Assembly (NCBI GenBank): GCA_949987705.1
Contig: OX465283.1
Coordinates: 136,612,101 to 136,676,100 of the forward strand
Origin: Thereva unica
Taxonomy: Eukaryota; Arthropoda; Insecta; Diptera; Therevidae
Length of the DNA stretch: 64,000 nucleotides
Direction: 5' to 3'
The first letter of the stretch is position 1; the number at the start of each line of letters is the position of its first letter. This document shows, piece by piece, positions 32,348 through 44,669 of the stretch. Under the pieces are notes generated by a model. That model did not search any database. It saw nothing but the letters and a program-made list of their open reading frames with translations, and had not been told where the DNA came from. The translations under genes and the position numbers were made by a program.

Positions 32348-34064
32348 TATTTGTGGAATAATGTTAAAAATTTGTTGCTTTGAACTTGTTCAGAAGTTTC
32401 GATAAATTTCAAACTTCATTATTCAAATAAAAAATACTTAAGTCCTCTGCAATGCCTCCATACTTCTTTTTGTAATCCACCATAAACTGCTCGTATGCAA
32501 TTTTTCATTCCGTGACAGCAAAATGTATCCTGGAGTTGCTCTGCAAGCGCTTGCCAGCAGAAGTCGCTCCACACCAGTTATCGGTGATAGGTCTGTCTGG
32601 CGGTGTTCATAATTCCGGCGTAGTAACTTAATTTTAATTTTATTGTTGGATTCTTCCTCAATCGACGTCAGAAAAGGACTTGCGACAACTGTAAAATTTT
32701 ATGCAATAAATTCTCTGAATATAGAAAGTTCGTGATATTTAGCTTCCCTTAAACAAGAGCCGAACAACCGTCATGCCCAAAACAGGTAGAAGGCAACTTG
32801 CTGGATGTGTTCACAATATGGACAATCCATGCTAACAATGCAATAGATTCTAGATTATAATGGACAATGAAAGGTTGTTCTTTCTGGTCTTCCGCCTGCT
32901 AACAAACAGCAACAACAATGCCGAGACACATATAAGCGGCAACACAATCAGCTGCATCTGTGGCATATACTCCTTCAACCTCCTGCTCAGGATCGCACTA
33001 ATTTGAATAAGGCCTCATCTTTCAGCCCTGTGCAGTTCGGGCCGCCGCCGGATCGGGAAATTAGTTCCAATTCCATCATAAAACGATAACGCAGTGCTGG
33101 AAAAGCCCGGGCCCGGGTCGACGGGGCGCGGAGGGAAGCAGTTTTCCGGATCATTTCGAGCAACATTTTATGATTTGTTAAGGAATTCGCCTGTGATTCT
33201 CAGGGCTGGCTTTATTGGGCCTTAACGTTTAATTGCAATAACTAATGGCGGATTTAGTACCCATTTCGCTTGCATTCCCCGCGATTAAATTGGAACTAAT
33301 ACTAATTGCAACTGGCCGGGGTTTTACTATGCCCATCGAATGAAATTAGACACAAATTAGTCTTAAACGTGTTCTGTTATTATTCCACTAAAATGGACGT
33401 TTTGTTACTCGACACTTTTGCAGCAGTGCTTCTCAATTCCTAAAATTGAATGCCAGCCGGATTTGATATGGGGGTTTCAGCTGAAATGTGGCAATTAATT
33501 TAAGGTCGTTAATTCCCGGTATGTTTATGTGTGGCCGTAAATGTCAATTCCGAGGGATTTTAGATTAAAAAATGTTAAAAATGTACTTAAAGCGAAATTC
33601 CCGATGATGCCGGTAACAGGTCTTGCACCAGTAGGAGCTCGTAATGGGTCGTTGGATGACCATTGAGATTACTCTACTAAAACAGGGGATGATTGCAACA
33701 AGAATGCGCCATGTGAAAATATATTGTGAGAAAATGTGGTTTAACTGATTTATTCGTTTAACACTTTACCAAACTTAAAACGTAAAACATGTTCCTACAG
33801 CTCTAAAAATCTTAAGGAGGATCTAAACGAGTTTACGCTTCTAGATGCAAGCAATTCCGACATGTGATGGCAATAAAAGAGCATCTATTGAGTGTGCTCC
33901 CGATTTGATGGCATCCGTAACATGATTCGTTTTTGAAATGAGATGCAAGTCATATGATAATTGATTAGGGAATAGTAAAAGAAACTTTTTAAAACAGCTA
34001 AAAAGAGAAGTTTGTCACAAACAATAATAATAATAATTATTATTATTAAGTTATTGTAATCGGT
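32348..34064. other. Unassigned DNA
   Basis: Includes a short GC-rich patch near 33.04-33.14 kb (GCCCGGGCCCGGGTCGAC) and an (AAT)n/(ATT)n palindromic microsatellite at about 34.02-34.05 kb. No gene is supported. This is among the least TE-like parts of the window. Confidence 0.4.
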
Positions 34065-34171
34065 CCGAAAATCGAAGACATATTTTCCTGCACGATTTCG
34101 CGCGAACCAAAAAAGATAACACTTCGTTGAAGTGTCGTTCAAAGCGTATTAACGGAAATATAATCTGAAAA
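34065..34171 (+). repeat. Partial monomer of a ~140-146-bp tandem repeat
   Basis: TCCTGCACGATTTCGCGCGA, CTTCGTTGAAGTG and GTATTAACGGAAATATAATCTGAAAA correspond to words in the monomers at 36.54-36.88 kb. The array is interrupted here by the RTE-like LINE. Confidence 0.78.
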
Positions 34172-36542
34172 AGTACTAGGTGTTAGATCATATCGTGGTG
34201 CAAACATCGACTCTGACCACTATATGATTGGGGCGAGAATCAGAAGCAGAATATCGATAGTAAACGAAGGAAGAACTCGCAAGGAAAGAAAATTTAACGT
34301 GAAATTGTTAAAAGAAGAGGAAAAACAAGAAGAATATGTAGATGAAATAAATAGAAGAGTGACAAATGCAAGTAACGACAGCGCCGAAGACATAGAGTTT
34401 AAATGGAGTAACTTAAAAACCCTAATCAAAGAATCAGCGTCAAATACTCTAGGATACGAGCCCCGTGAAAGAAGAAATGAATGGTTCGACGATGACTGTG
34501 CACGAGTAACGCAGGAAAAGAATGTAGCATATCAAGTGATGTTACAGAAGCACAGAACGAGAAATGCAGCTGAGCTGTACAAAGAAAAAAGAAGGCACGA
34601 GAAAAGAGTGCACAAAGCGAAGAAAAAGGAGTACTGGGAAAACGAAAAGTTAAAAATAGACGAAGCGAACAGCCGAAACGACGTCAGGCAACTATATAAA
34701 AAAGTAAATGAGCACCGAGTCGGTTTCAAGCCCAGAGTAACTATGTGCAAAAATAAGAATGGGGAAATCTTAAGCACCAAAGAACTAGTTCTAACTAGAT
34801 GGTGCGAACACTTCAAAGAACTGCTAGCTGGAGATGAGGAGCAACCGCCAACAGAAAACGTGGAAGTAGCAGAAGAACTAGCGGGAGATATGCCTACATC
34901 AGAAGACGTACAAGACGCAGTGAAGAAACTAAAAAACAACAAATCTCCGGGCTGCTGTTCGACATTTCAAAAAAAAAAAAAAAAATAAAAAAAAATAAAA
35001 AAATAAATACATGGTCGACAGTACAAAGGGGCCTTCCCTAAGTCTCTAGTGTGTCACATAAAAAAAAAAAAAAAAAAATTGTAGCAGAGCCATTAAAAAA
35101 AGGAGATGGAAACGTAATATTAAGCCTGCATGAAATCGTAACACTAATATGGACCCAGAAACAAATACCATCGGAATGGAGCGAGGGCATTGTGTGCCCT
35201 ATACATAAAAAAGGAGATCAGCTAAACTGCCGTAACTATAGAGGCATCACTCTACTGAACGTAGCATATAAAGTATTTTCAAATATTTTATACGTTAAAC
35301 TGCAGCCTTACGCAGAAGAAGCTCTGGGAAACTATCAAAGCGGTTTCCGTCCCGGAAGATCTACCACAGACCATATTTTCACTCTTAGGCAGGTCCTAGA
35401 AAAGGCGAATGAATTTAACATAAACATACATTCGCTATTCATAGACTTCAGAAACGCCTATGATAAAATAAAACGTGAAGAATTATACAAAGCTATGGAG
35501 TACCTAAGATTCCCCAAACACCTCGTAAATTTGACCAAAATGACAATGAAAGAGGTATTATGCAGAATAAGAATTGAAGAGAGCTATCAGAACCATTCAA
35601 CGCCACAGTAGGACTAAGACAAGGAGATGCCCTATCGTGCTTACTATTTAACGTAGCTATGGAAAAAGTGATAAGAGACGCAGGAATTAACACCGCGGGC
35701 AGTATTTTCAACAAGTCGGTACAAATATTGGCGTACGCTGACGACATCGTAATACTAGCCAGATCCCCCGTAGCAATGAAAGAAGCCTTCATATCGCTAG
35801 AAAGAGCAGCAAAGAAATTCGGACTTGCAATTAATGAAGAGAAAACGAAATATATGTGCATCTCCAAAAGACGTAATGATCGCCAGAATATGACAATTGA
35901 TACATACAACATCGAAGCAGTAAAAGAATTTATATATCTAGGGACGCTAATTTCAAAAGACAACGACACGACATTAGAAGTTAAAAGGAGATTAGCGCTG
36001 GGAAACAGATGCTACTTTGGGCTACGTAAACATTTCTTATCAAGGAACATATCAAGAAGCACTAAAGTAAAACTGTACAGAACTCTTATAAGGCCAATAC
36101 TACTGTATGGATCCGAAACCTGGACATTAAGAAGTAACGAAAAACACCTCCTAGGGTGCTTCGAAAGAAAAATCCTGCGCACTATATATGGAGGAATCAA
36201 CGAAAACGGTGTTTGGAGGAGAAGATACAATCACGAATTGTATCAGTTGTATAAAGATCCAAACATCATTAAAACTATAAAAATTAACAGAATCCGATGG
36301 GCAGGACATGTTGAACGTAGCAGTGACTACAGCATAACAAAAATTATTATGAACAAGAGACCAGACGGACACAGAGGTACGGGACGTCCAAAAAAGAGAT
36401 ATATAGACAGCGTAGAAGAAGATCTACGAACCCTAGGTATAAGAAATTGGAGACTTCAAGCCAGGGACCGACAGTTCTGGAGGAGGATGTTGCAGGAAGC
36501 CAAGGCCAATAACAGGCTGTGGAGCTATTTATGATGATGATG
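34172..36542 (+). pseudogene. RTE-like LINE ORF2, 5'-truncated and frameshifted
   Basis: It starts in the end of the endonuclease (RGANIDSDHYMIGARIRSR). A long basic linker follows, then RT: NNKSPG (broken by a SINE fragment), KKGDGNVILSLHEIV, CPIHKKGDQLNCRNYRGITLL, YQSGFRPGRSTTDHIF, LFIDFRNAYDKI with the first catalytic Asp, GLRQGDALSCLLF, and LAYADDIVILA (YADD at about 35734-35745). The C-terminal region has LLYGSETWTL, RIRWAGHVER and LWSYL with a stop. One frameshift lies near 35.58 kb. Three frames together cover the protein, so it is a fairly recent but inactive copy. It ends in (TGA)n. ATCTGAAAA at 34163-34171 and 36543-36551 is the target duplication, inside a tandem repeat. The RTE clade is inferred from block style. 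Confidence 0.87.
34952..35078 (+). mobile_element. SINE 3' fragment inserted in the RTE-like LINE
   Basis: GCTGCTGTTCGACATT, then a long A-rich run, then GGTCGACAGTACAAAGGGG, CCTTCCCTAAGTCTCTAGT and a TGTCACATAAAA-type poly(A) tail. These match, in order, the 3' part of the SINE at 22.5-22.6 kb in the opposite strand sense. It separates the SPG and LKKGDG codons of the LINE RT, with a few LINE codons lost. It lacks the tRNA head. Confidence 0.88.
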
Positions 36543-36880
36543 ATCTGAAAAGAGTTTTATAAAATTTGGTCGAGCCGTTTTTTGGTTTAACCGACATAAG
36601 TGATTTTTGTATCTGCACGAAATCGGGCGAGCCCTAATAGATATCGACGTAGTTGAGGTGCCGTTCGACGAATATTAACGAAAATAAGATCTGAAAAGAT
36701 TTTCATAAAATTCGGTTGAAGCGTTTTTTTGTTTAAAGGATGTTCGTGATTTTTGTACCTGCACGATACCGCGCAAAACTATATCAACTTCTTTGAAGTA
36801 CCGAAAGAGTAATATTAAAGTAAAACTGCTCTGAAAAGAATTTCATAACATTCGATCAGGCCTTTTTGTATAAATGCAAA
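36543..36880 (+). repeat. ~140-146-bp tandem repeat array
   Basis: The word CTGAAAAGA(G/T) recurs at 36545, 36691 and 36831, giving spacings of 146 and 140 bp. Shared blocks are TTT(T)ATAAAATT(T/C)GGT, GTGATTTTTGTA(T/C)CTGCACGA and AATATTAA(C/A)G. Two full units and a partial one are visible, and the partial unit at 34065-34171 lies on the other side of the LINE. It could be part of a satellite or the internal tandem of another element. Confidence 0.8.
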
Positions 36881-37799
36881 AACTTCGGCTAAGTGTTAGA
36901 AAGACCTTAAATTGATAAGTTTTGCTAATATCGAATAAATTTGATGGAATGAGATCCGCTCTAAACGAAGTGATCTTTTTTGGATTCTGCACAGCGATAG
37001 CTTTCCAAGAAAACACCACTTGTCAAAATCCAACAACCTTTAAAAATCGTGCAAAAATTACGTCACTTTTTACTAACATTACGAATTTTTCAAACCTTGA
37101 ATCAGCACTTTTTGACGGGGAATTGTTTTCTACGTCCTACAGTTTCAGAAAATTTCGATTCATTTCAGGAATTCCAGTAGTTACCGAAAAATTTGTTCTT
37201 TCTGGTCAAGTCTGACAAGTGCTTGACATTGATTAGCTTTGCTTATCTTGCTTAACTTCAGAAATCTTGAGAATGTCCAAATGAAGTAATTCGTTACCCA
37301 GTTTATCAGCGGCGCTTCACCACGCTCAATACGAAATCGAACACCCGCTTTATGGATTTCTTGTGGATTTACTACTATTATAGTTATTTGAATTAGCTTC
37401 TCTCAAGATTACTTTGTCACCTGTTCTGATACTAGCCAATTTCAAACCAGTACTAAACATATTACTATTTTGTAAGAAGTCAGTTTATTGCGTCTACGTT
37501 CATCGCACTGGGAAGTTAATTGTATGGACCAAAAGGTTCATCAAGCCCACATCCCAAGTAGTTTCTCACACAGCGATCCACCACAACAGAACACTTTCTG
37601 ATTTGTTTAGGCAAGCGAGGCTCGCACAGCTAAACTAGATACTTCGCCTCGTCGTTGTACTGTAGAAGCTATCTACTGAAGGTTAGCACACAAATTCGAG
37701 TGACACGCTCGTATTACATACGAACAAATTTTACTGATATTCCATAGCGGCTGTTCCAGTAAGATTAGAAACCTACTGCTTACACGGCAACTTTTTTTC
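36881..37799. other. Unassigned DNA
   Basis: A 97-codon frame at 36922-37215 has no recognised motif. Nothing else supported. Confidence 0.35.
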
Positions 37800-38006
37800 C
37801 GCAACACAAGACTACTCAACTCGGCTCACCCCCACACGCTACAGCCCTCCCCTTCGCGCACATTACGTTTTAGTAGTTCGTTTATAAATATAACAACTCG
37901 ATTGTGGAACCGTCTTCCATCGTCGGTGTTTGCAAGCTCATATAACATCTCAGGGTTCAAACACAAAGTTCATCGACATCAACACACGCACCCTCCAGAC
38001 CCCTAA
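37800..38006 (+). pseudogene. Jockey/CR1-like LINE C-terminal fragment
   Basis: One frame reads RNTRLLNSAHPHTLQPSPSR, SSFINITTRLWNRLPSSVF and YNISGFKHKVHRH before a TAA stop at 38004-38006. The R.TRLWN.LP..VF and FK..V.RH pattern is the standard carboxyl end of jockey/CR1-like ORF2 proteins. No RT lies upstream, so it is a 5'-truncated insertion. An inverted TTACTACTAG/CTAGTAGTAA pair follows at 38.04-38.09 kb. Confidence 0.8.
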
Positions 38007-38164
38007 CCTATCCTTTCTCCTCTATCCTTCAAATCAAGCTTACTACTAGACACTGACCATGACTTGAACGGCATGACAAACTAGTAGTAAAAAGGGTGAT
38101 TTTAAGCTTGACTTTACCACATATAAAAAAACACACCAAGCTTTTAATCCAACCGTGGATACGT

Positions 38165-38270
38165 CGCTTGTTACATTGGTCCGAGCCACTTATTTCATAA
38201 TATTGCGCAATCAAGCCTTTCGTTTGGGTTTTGAGCTGAAACTTTTGCGGTTTGTGTCTTGTTTTGCCTT
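38165..38270 (+). repeat. Dispersed repeat D, copy 2
   Basis: Matches 1.70-1.81 kb: TTGGTCCG-like start, TTATTTCATAATATTGCGCA, ATCAAGCCTTT, GGGTTTTGAGCTGAA, GCGGTTTGTGTCTTG. Confidence 0.65.
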
Positions 38271-40859
38271 TGTCTTCAATCGAAACTCATGTACATAACA
38301 ACAAGAAATTAGGTTGCAAGTTGTTGTATTTCTCAAACCAAGTACATATTAATATCAAATTTTTTTTCTAGAATGGAGATTTATAGATTTGATAGTTGTT
38401 CTAGGAGATCTTTGGTTATTTACTATGGGTATGGAGCATGTTTTATGTTGTCCATAGAAAGAGTTTATGTAACAGCATAATGGCGCGATAAAATAGTGGG
38501 CGCCACTTATGCGAGGTATTACCCCCTTAGCCATAAGCCCGGAAAAGCATGACCGAGGAGCCAATACCATACATAAGAAAGGAAACAAAATTCCGGAACT
38601 CCTACGCCGGCCACACGGAGTTATCTAGCTCGCCGGAGGGGTCGTGGGGTGTGTGGCCGGGCCTTACCGCGGTTGGTTCACCACTTACCTGTGCCTGTGC
38701 AACTTTGAATCCCGCCCCCATCATTCTCCGGTCATCGCCTGTGCCTCGTCATGGCAATTCGTTCCCCTGACAGCTATTAGTATAGAATACTATCAGCTTC
38801 AGGAGAATGCACTATTTAAGAACCCTGAAAAAGAAAAGAAATCCGCCCCAACCATTCCAAAAAAAAATCTAACACACAGACATTTTCGTTATAAGTATTT
38901 AATTTGGTTAACACAATTCCAACTTAAATTCGACAACAGTATTAGATAATTACATACCTATATAAAAAGTCGGTTCGACGAAAGATTTACAAAACCAAAA
39001 AAAAACGCGTCGTAATGGTACCAGCACGTCGCGTTTGTACATCAAAACGGTTACACATTAATATCTATGCATTATAAATATCAATTCATTCGTGAAATTC
39101 AAACATCAATTCAATTCAATTCAAACGTCAACCAAAAAAAATTTAAGGAGTGGAATATATTAACACAAACAACGGTGTACTTAACTGCCAAAATAAAAGT
39201 AATTTGAATAATAAATGTAATATGAGTAAAGCCTAAAGTGTAAGTGCTCTGGGTATGCTTAACCCTTTGAAAATAAACTAGTATTATTGGTAAAGTTTTT
39301 GTTTTTAGTAACACATAAATTAATTCAATTGTCATCAACTTGAGAAAAAAACTAAAATGAATTTCAATATTACTATTTTTAATAAATAAGACTAAAGTTT
39401 AAAAAAAAACGTTTTGCTCTTCATTTAGTTAGAAAAACATTGTCTGGGATTTCATGACTACTAACTTCTGACGTTTCCCAGTGGTTAATGCACTCCATCA
39501 AAAACCTTCGCGCTCAATCACCACACTGCAATGTGACTGGTTTAGGAACAAGGAACAAAAAAATGTTCGATTCCAGAAAGGCAAGACAATTTTCCCGATT
39601 TCTTGTATTTTATTTACGTCTTCAAAAGATGGTCTGGTAACTGATTTCTTCAATACTTTGCCGATTAACCTGTATATTCTGTAAGCTTGTTAATTCCTTT
39701 TACCATAAGGAATCAACCACATAAAATTCACAAGCGTAGGAGAACACTTCGCTGCCAAGACGGCCATATTCCTTCTCCCCTCATAAATAACAATGAATAT
39801 AAAAATACCTTATTATCTCTTCTCTTTTTGTGCGGCTAAGGATTTCCAGATATCTTGCAGGAACTTACAACCAGGTGCCAACTTATTCTTCTTTATGGAT
39901 TCACCAGCTTGTCTTCATCTCTGGGCCCCAGCAATCAACAGCAATTTAAATTGACTGAGAGACTTTTCGAATAAAATTTTCTTTCTTCCCTTGTTTTTTT
40001 TTTTTTTTTTATATTTTTGAGGATTTCACGATGGAACTAAAAGTATTCAACACGCTCCTAATGCATTGAATGATGAATGCCGTATTTGGACCAGACGCAC
40101 AATTTTCTTCTCCACATTTTCCTTAATCGAACAATCGAGACCTTTCCTGTCACTGATTTTTCCTCCCGTTTCGTATCATTGATAAAATGATCATACAGGC
40201 ATAAATATTTTTAAAAATTTTTCCAATTTTATATTTTTTTCGAAGAAGAAACTTTTTTTCCGTTCATTTATCCATACGTCCAAATTCCCGCGAGGGGGAT
40301 TCAACCGACCGTTACATTCTTTTGCAATCTTAACTATAAATATTCAAAATATAAGATTCAGAGTAGCTCTAATAAGGCATCTTCACAAGTTCCTTTTATT
40401 ATAGGGTCCAAAGTTCCTCTTAGTCCGGGTCTTCACCTAACGGACGGTACACCTCCTAGGTCATCTGGTAGTCTTGTATCGTTAAGGCTGCTATCACCTA
40501 AACTGCCGAGGCCGGACAGAAACTACAAACACCCCGGACATTTGGGTGATATTAAGTTTTTCCCTGGACACCCATTTGTTTAGAAAAAAAGTCTAACGAA
40601 AATTTTTTCTGGGCGAGTGGAAATCCAATCGTCGAATCGAATCGATAACCAACGAAATATTTAGCTACCATCGAAGGGCTAGCAGCCGTTCCTGACATTA
40701 AGTTCTTGCTATGAAATCTATGGCACAAACTCGAACAAGAGCCCGTTCAAAAACCTTGCCATGCAAAATCACCAGGTAAGCTGTTGTTAGGCTGCATCAC
40801 TTCACTTAACCACGAAACTTTATGTTTAACGATGGAGGTTTTTGAACGCACCGTGGTTA
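38271..40859. other. Unassigned DNA with a GC-rich patch
   Basis: 38.56-38.77 kb is distinctly GC-rich relative to its neighbours, like 58.2-59.0 kb, and could be a piece of a mobile element I cannot name. Near 40.74 and 40.83 kb GTTCAAAAACCT and AGGTTTTTGAAC form a small inverted pair next to the hAT-type element. Confidence 0.35.
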
Positions 40860-40867
40860 ACTACAGG

Positions 40868-41434
40868 CAGAGCCGGCGCTTAGTTTTTTTGCTCCCGGTG
40901 CAGTATGCTCTATTGCGCCCCATCAGTTGATCATATGAAAGAAAGATTCTTCGCCTGGATCGCGGGGAAGAAAAAGCTGGAAATACACCCTTCCAACTTG
41001 GGGACAATTTGCTTTGCGTTTATCAATAAATTCCTGAACGTTAGCTTCTGATCGTTAATCTATGAAAAATCCTTTTGTGGAATTTAAAGTATCCCTGGTC
41101 GATCGAACTACAAAAACATACTGAACGCTGGAGATGCACGCCTGGACGGGCCAACTCTAAGCCGTTCCCTTCTGTGCTGTCTTCTCACAAGGCCAAGGAA
41201 TTGTAAGGGTTCAGTAGGAATGATGTCAGGACCACCTTTTTACCACTGGCTGTTGCACCACTTTGATTGCACTATCAAAATTGCATAAAATTATATTCGA
41301 AAAAAAAAAATGAATAACCTACCTCTAATAAATGAAAATGAAGTCACGGGAACACTTTTTCATTTTTTTACATTTTTTCACCTAATTTCGCCCGGTGCAA
41401 GTGCACCATTTGCACCTATGAAAGCGCCGCTCTG
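40868..41434. mobile_element. Non-autonomous hAT-type element (567 bp)
   Basis: The left end CAGAGCCGGCGCTT and right end AAAGCGCCGCTCTG are inverted copies with one indel. Subterminal CCCGGTGCA is inverted partially as TGCACC. An exact 8-bp duplication ACTACAGG lies at 40860-40867 and 41435-41442. The length, termini and duplication match hAT MITEs. No transposase frame. Confidence 0.92.
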
Positions 41435-41442
41435 ACTACAGG

Positions 41443-44303
41443 TTAAAGAAGAAGAAGAAAATAAAGAAGAAAAAAACACAGATGCGGTAATGGGACCCCC
41501 GAACTATTTGTAACGTCGCTTGCACGACAAACTGGCGCATCTTACAATTTTAACGTTACTGAAATGAGCCCACCAGTAAACTTAAACAATAATGCTCCAC
41601 CTTGTCGCAAAGTTTCGCATGGGTATACCTATAGGTAACATAGTTTTCGAGTTAGACGTGTATACGACGGTACCTCACGAGGCCCGTACATAACTTTAGG
41701 CATGCCTTACATTGAATTCTAGTCGGGTATACGGCGACGGTATGTCTTCCGGTATTTTGTGTCGCCGGCCATTTTGAATTTGGAATGACGACACCCAGCT
41801 TATTATATTATACCTGCCATACCCTTTTATTTAATACTCATGTCGGGGGTCGGGGAAAGCAATTACAACAATTGTCCGTCCGTCATCTTGGAACCACCAT
41901 ATTGATTTTTTTACAAAATGACCACATTGCAACGTCACGCGAACTGTGCATACTCGTATGTGCAATATTTGAAGTTGATCGGTTTTATGAAAGTGGGTCA
42001 AAATCAAGGCTCCTATGAACAGTTACATATGTCGGCCGAGTCTTATTGGGTAGTATAGGACCCATCACGGCTAGTGCAAGTTGCAGTTTGGCTTAGATAT
42101 GCTTAGCAAAGTGCGTAACTACCATTTCAAAACTACGAGAATGTTGCAAAAAACCGTCAAACCCGGTCAAGTGCCACCGCATCCACGGTGAAATTTAGCA
42201 CGGAGCACCAAAACCCATTAAACATTAATAAATATTGCCGTGCAACTATTCAACAATAAATCACCAGCCATGGCGCCTAAATATTATTTACACCATCGCT
42301 TTGCGGCTCCTCTATCGCACAACTATTTGCCGTGTTTTTTGTGTGTCACCAATTAGCAAACAAAAGCGTCAGCGGTCGGAATTACCGCGCGGATTCCTTC
42401 TGTCATGGCGATGTAGTAACCTAAAAACGCAAATTTTTCAGCAGTCATGACCGCTCGCGTGGGGTTTCGGTAATGGGCCATTAATTTTAGAAGAACTAAT
42501 GACCACCTTCCCCGTAGAATTATTGATCATAAAAAATTCACCGATAGCAATTTTTCATCTTGGCAAACCGCCAATGAACCGCATCCGGGGCTTTTTTGCG
42601 CCGCGGAGATCACTTTTTACTATCGGATAATACTATTTGAGTGCTTTTTTTCTGTAGGGTCTAATTAATTCATTCAGTCCAGCGTTGATTAAGGTGTGCA
42701 GGTAGATTTCTCAATAACTCGGTTCGACACATTGTGCAAAGTGCGGAAAAAGTCGAAAAATTATGTGCAAACTGCGGCATGAAATCTTCATTGGGAAACT
42801 TGTAAATTCTGCTGCAAAATGGCAGAACGGCCTCGGCGAATGAGTTCATTTTATGATAATCATAGACCTCGCCTGGCGGAATGGGACAGAAATTTATCAC
42901 TTAATCGCAGCCTTTCCGAGGGTATGCGGGCTTCACAAAACCTTTTTCTTGGCAAACATTTATTTTCTAAGTTAGTAGTTAAGCGCAATTAAACAAACAG
43001 CTCAGGTGGAGCACAGGTAACTGCAGAAGATGAACTTAAATTTGATTGATTTTATATAATATTATTGATGGTCCTTTATCAACAACGGTTGCACACAAAA
43101 AGGTAAATTTTATAGCGTTATAATTTGAGTAATTTACGATGGGTTTTTATATTCTGTAGTCGAATTTGAGCTAAAAGTTATAAGATTAAATCAATAATAA
43201 CTGAGTTTAGAAGCAGATATATCTTGGGTGTTGCTGAATACATTTGTAATTGGTTTCTATTTGGGCCTCAAGGAATTTAGTACAATGTCGAACTTTTGCC
43301 TAATTTTGCTGTAAAACGTTTTTATGTTATTCAAATGGTCTTATTCTTTTGGAAAGTATATAGAATTGAGGTGGTTGAAAGTGTTCTGTTTATTTGAATT
43401 CATTGTATCTTATCGATATCGTTTCAACTTCCAATAAGTAACAAATTTTAATAGTAGATAATTTCAAATTTATTCGTATAAAATTGTGTTTCAGTCTCTT
43501 CGGGCTGTCAAAGACTCTTCTTCCAGTCGTCTCTATATATTGCTAGTTTGCTCGGATTTCTTATAAGAAGTTTTCATATAGCACGTCATGTGTCCTACAT
43601 TTATATTTTTCGTTGGTTTACCATTGAAAATCTGGATCACATTCTTTCTTCAGAGATTCGAACGACATTTCGGACCTATGCCAATTTGCCTAATTTTGTT
43701 TGTATAACAAGATTCATCCCGTCATACATTTATCCAAGCTTTTTTCGTTTCAATGCGCCATTCATGTGTTTTTTGATGATGCTATTTGGTCCATTTACAC
43801 ACGCACACACACAGCAAACTTCCCCTTTCACGAAAGGGAGTAACTAGGCTGTTCATGGTGTTGCTAATAAAAACACGATCGACGAAATAACACAATATCA
43901 AATGGGACGTTATGTTAGCAATAATGAAGCGATACGACGATTTTACGATGAAGATATCCAACTGTGGTTCACTTGGTGTAGTTGTATATTTTACCACGGA
44001 TAATGCTGGTCAAATGGCTGAACGACCTCCATCCACCACATTTACAGGTTTCTTAGAGATTAGCGAAGCAGATGAATTTACAAGAACTTAGTTTTACTCT
44101 GAAATGTCACGATATGAAATCAGACTTCAAACACATTCCAATCTCGCAAACAAGGAACACCAGTTGAAAGACATTCGAATCTCTTCTCGACGGATGCTTT
44201 ACACTATTAGCTAATGACCGTGGACGGAAGTCATTCAAGTTATAAGAAGAGTCCGATTTTAAGATGGAAGCATTCAATTTCAATAAATAGCACTATTACA
44301 GCA
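41443..44303. other. Unassigned DNA
   Basis: Begins with a GAA-rich microsatellite. Frames up to 99 codons (43548-43847) show no motif. No gene or repeat is supported. Confidence 0.35.
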
Positions 44304-44669
44304 TTTTTTTTTAAGTGACAGACTAGAGGCTTAACTGTCACAACCTAGCCGCGATATTTTTATTTCACCTACTCGCAACCATTTCGCGACTCTGACATCA
44401 GGGCATCGAGAACAACACGCTGGAGTGTTATGCCTCCTGAAACGAGTTGAATCTCATCAACCAACCGAAGGCATGCGCTTGGTGGAGTGGGGAAGGACTA
44501 GGGAAGGCTATGACAGGAGGAATCAGGAATGTAGTAAAGAGGGAAGAAGAGAGAAGGAAAGGTATGTAGGTGAGAAAGTAGAAAAGGCGAAGGACCGAGA
44601 GGATGGCCGAGATTCGAACCCGGGACCTCTGGGATAGCAGTCAGGCGCCTTACCCCTAGACTACCGAGG
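44304..44669 (-). mobile_element. tRNA-derived SINE, copy 2 (internally shorter)
   Basis: Same minus-strand organisation as the 22.5-kb copy: head CCTCGGTAGTCTAGGGGTAA with box A, box B GGTTCGAATC, matching body, and a T run on the plus strand as the poly(A) tail. It lacks about 100 bp between the tail and the AACCTAGCCGCGATAT body block, including the stem-loop. Overall similarity is high outside the deletion. Confidence 0.9.
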
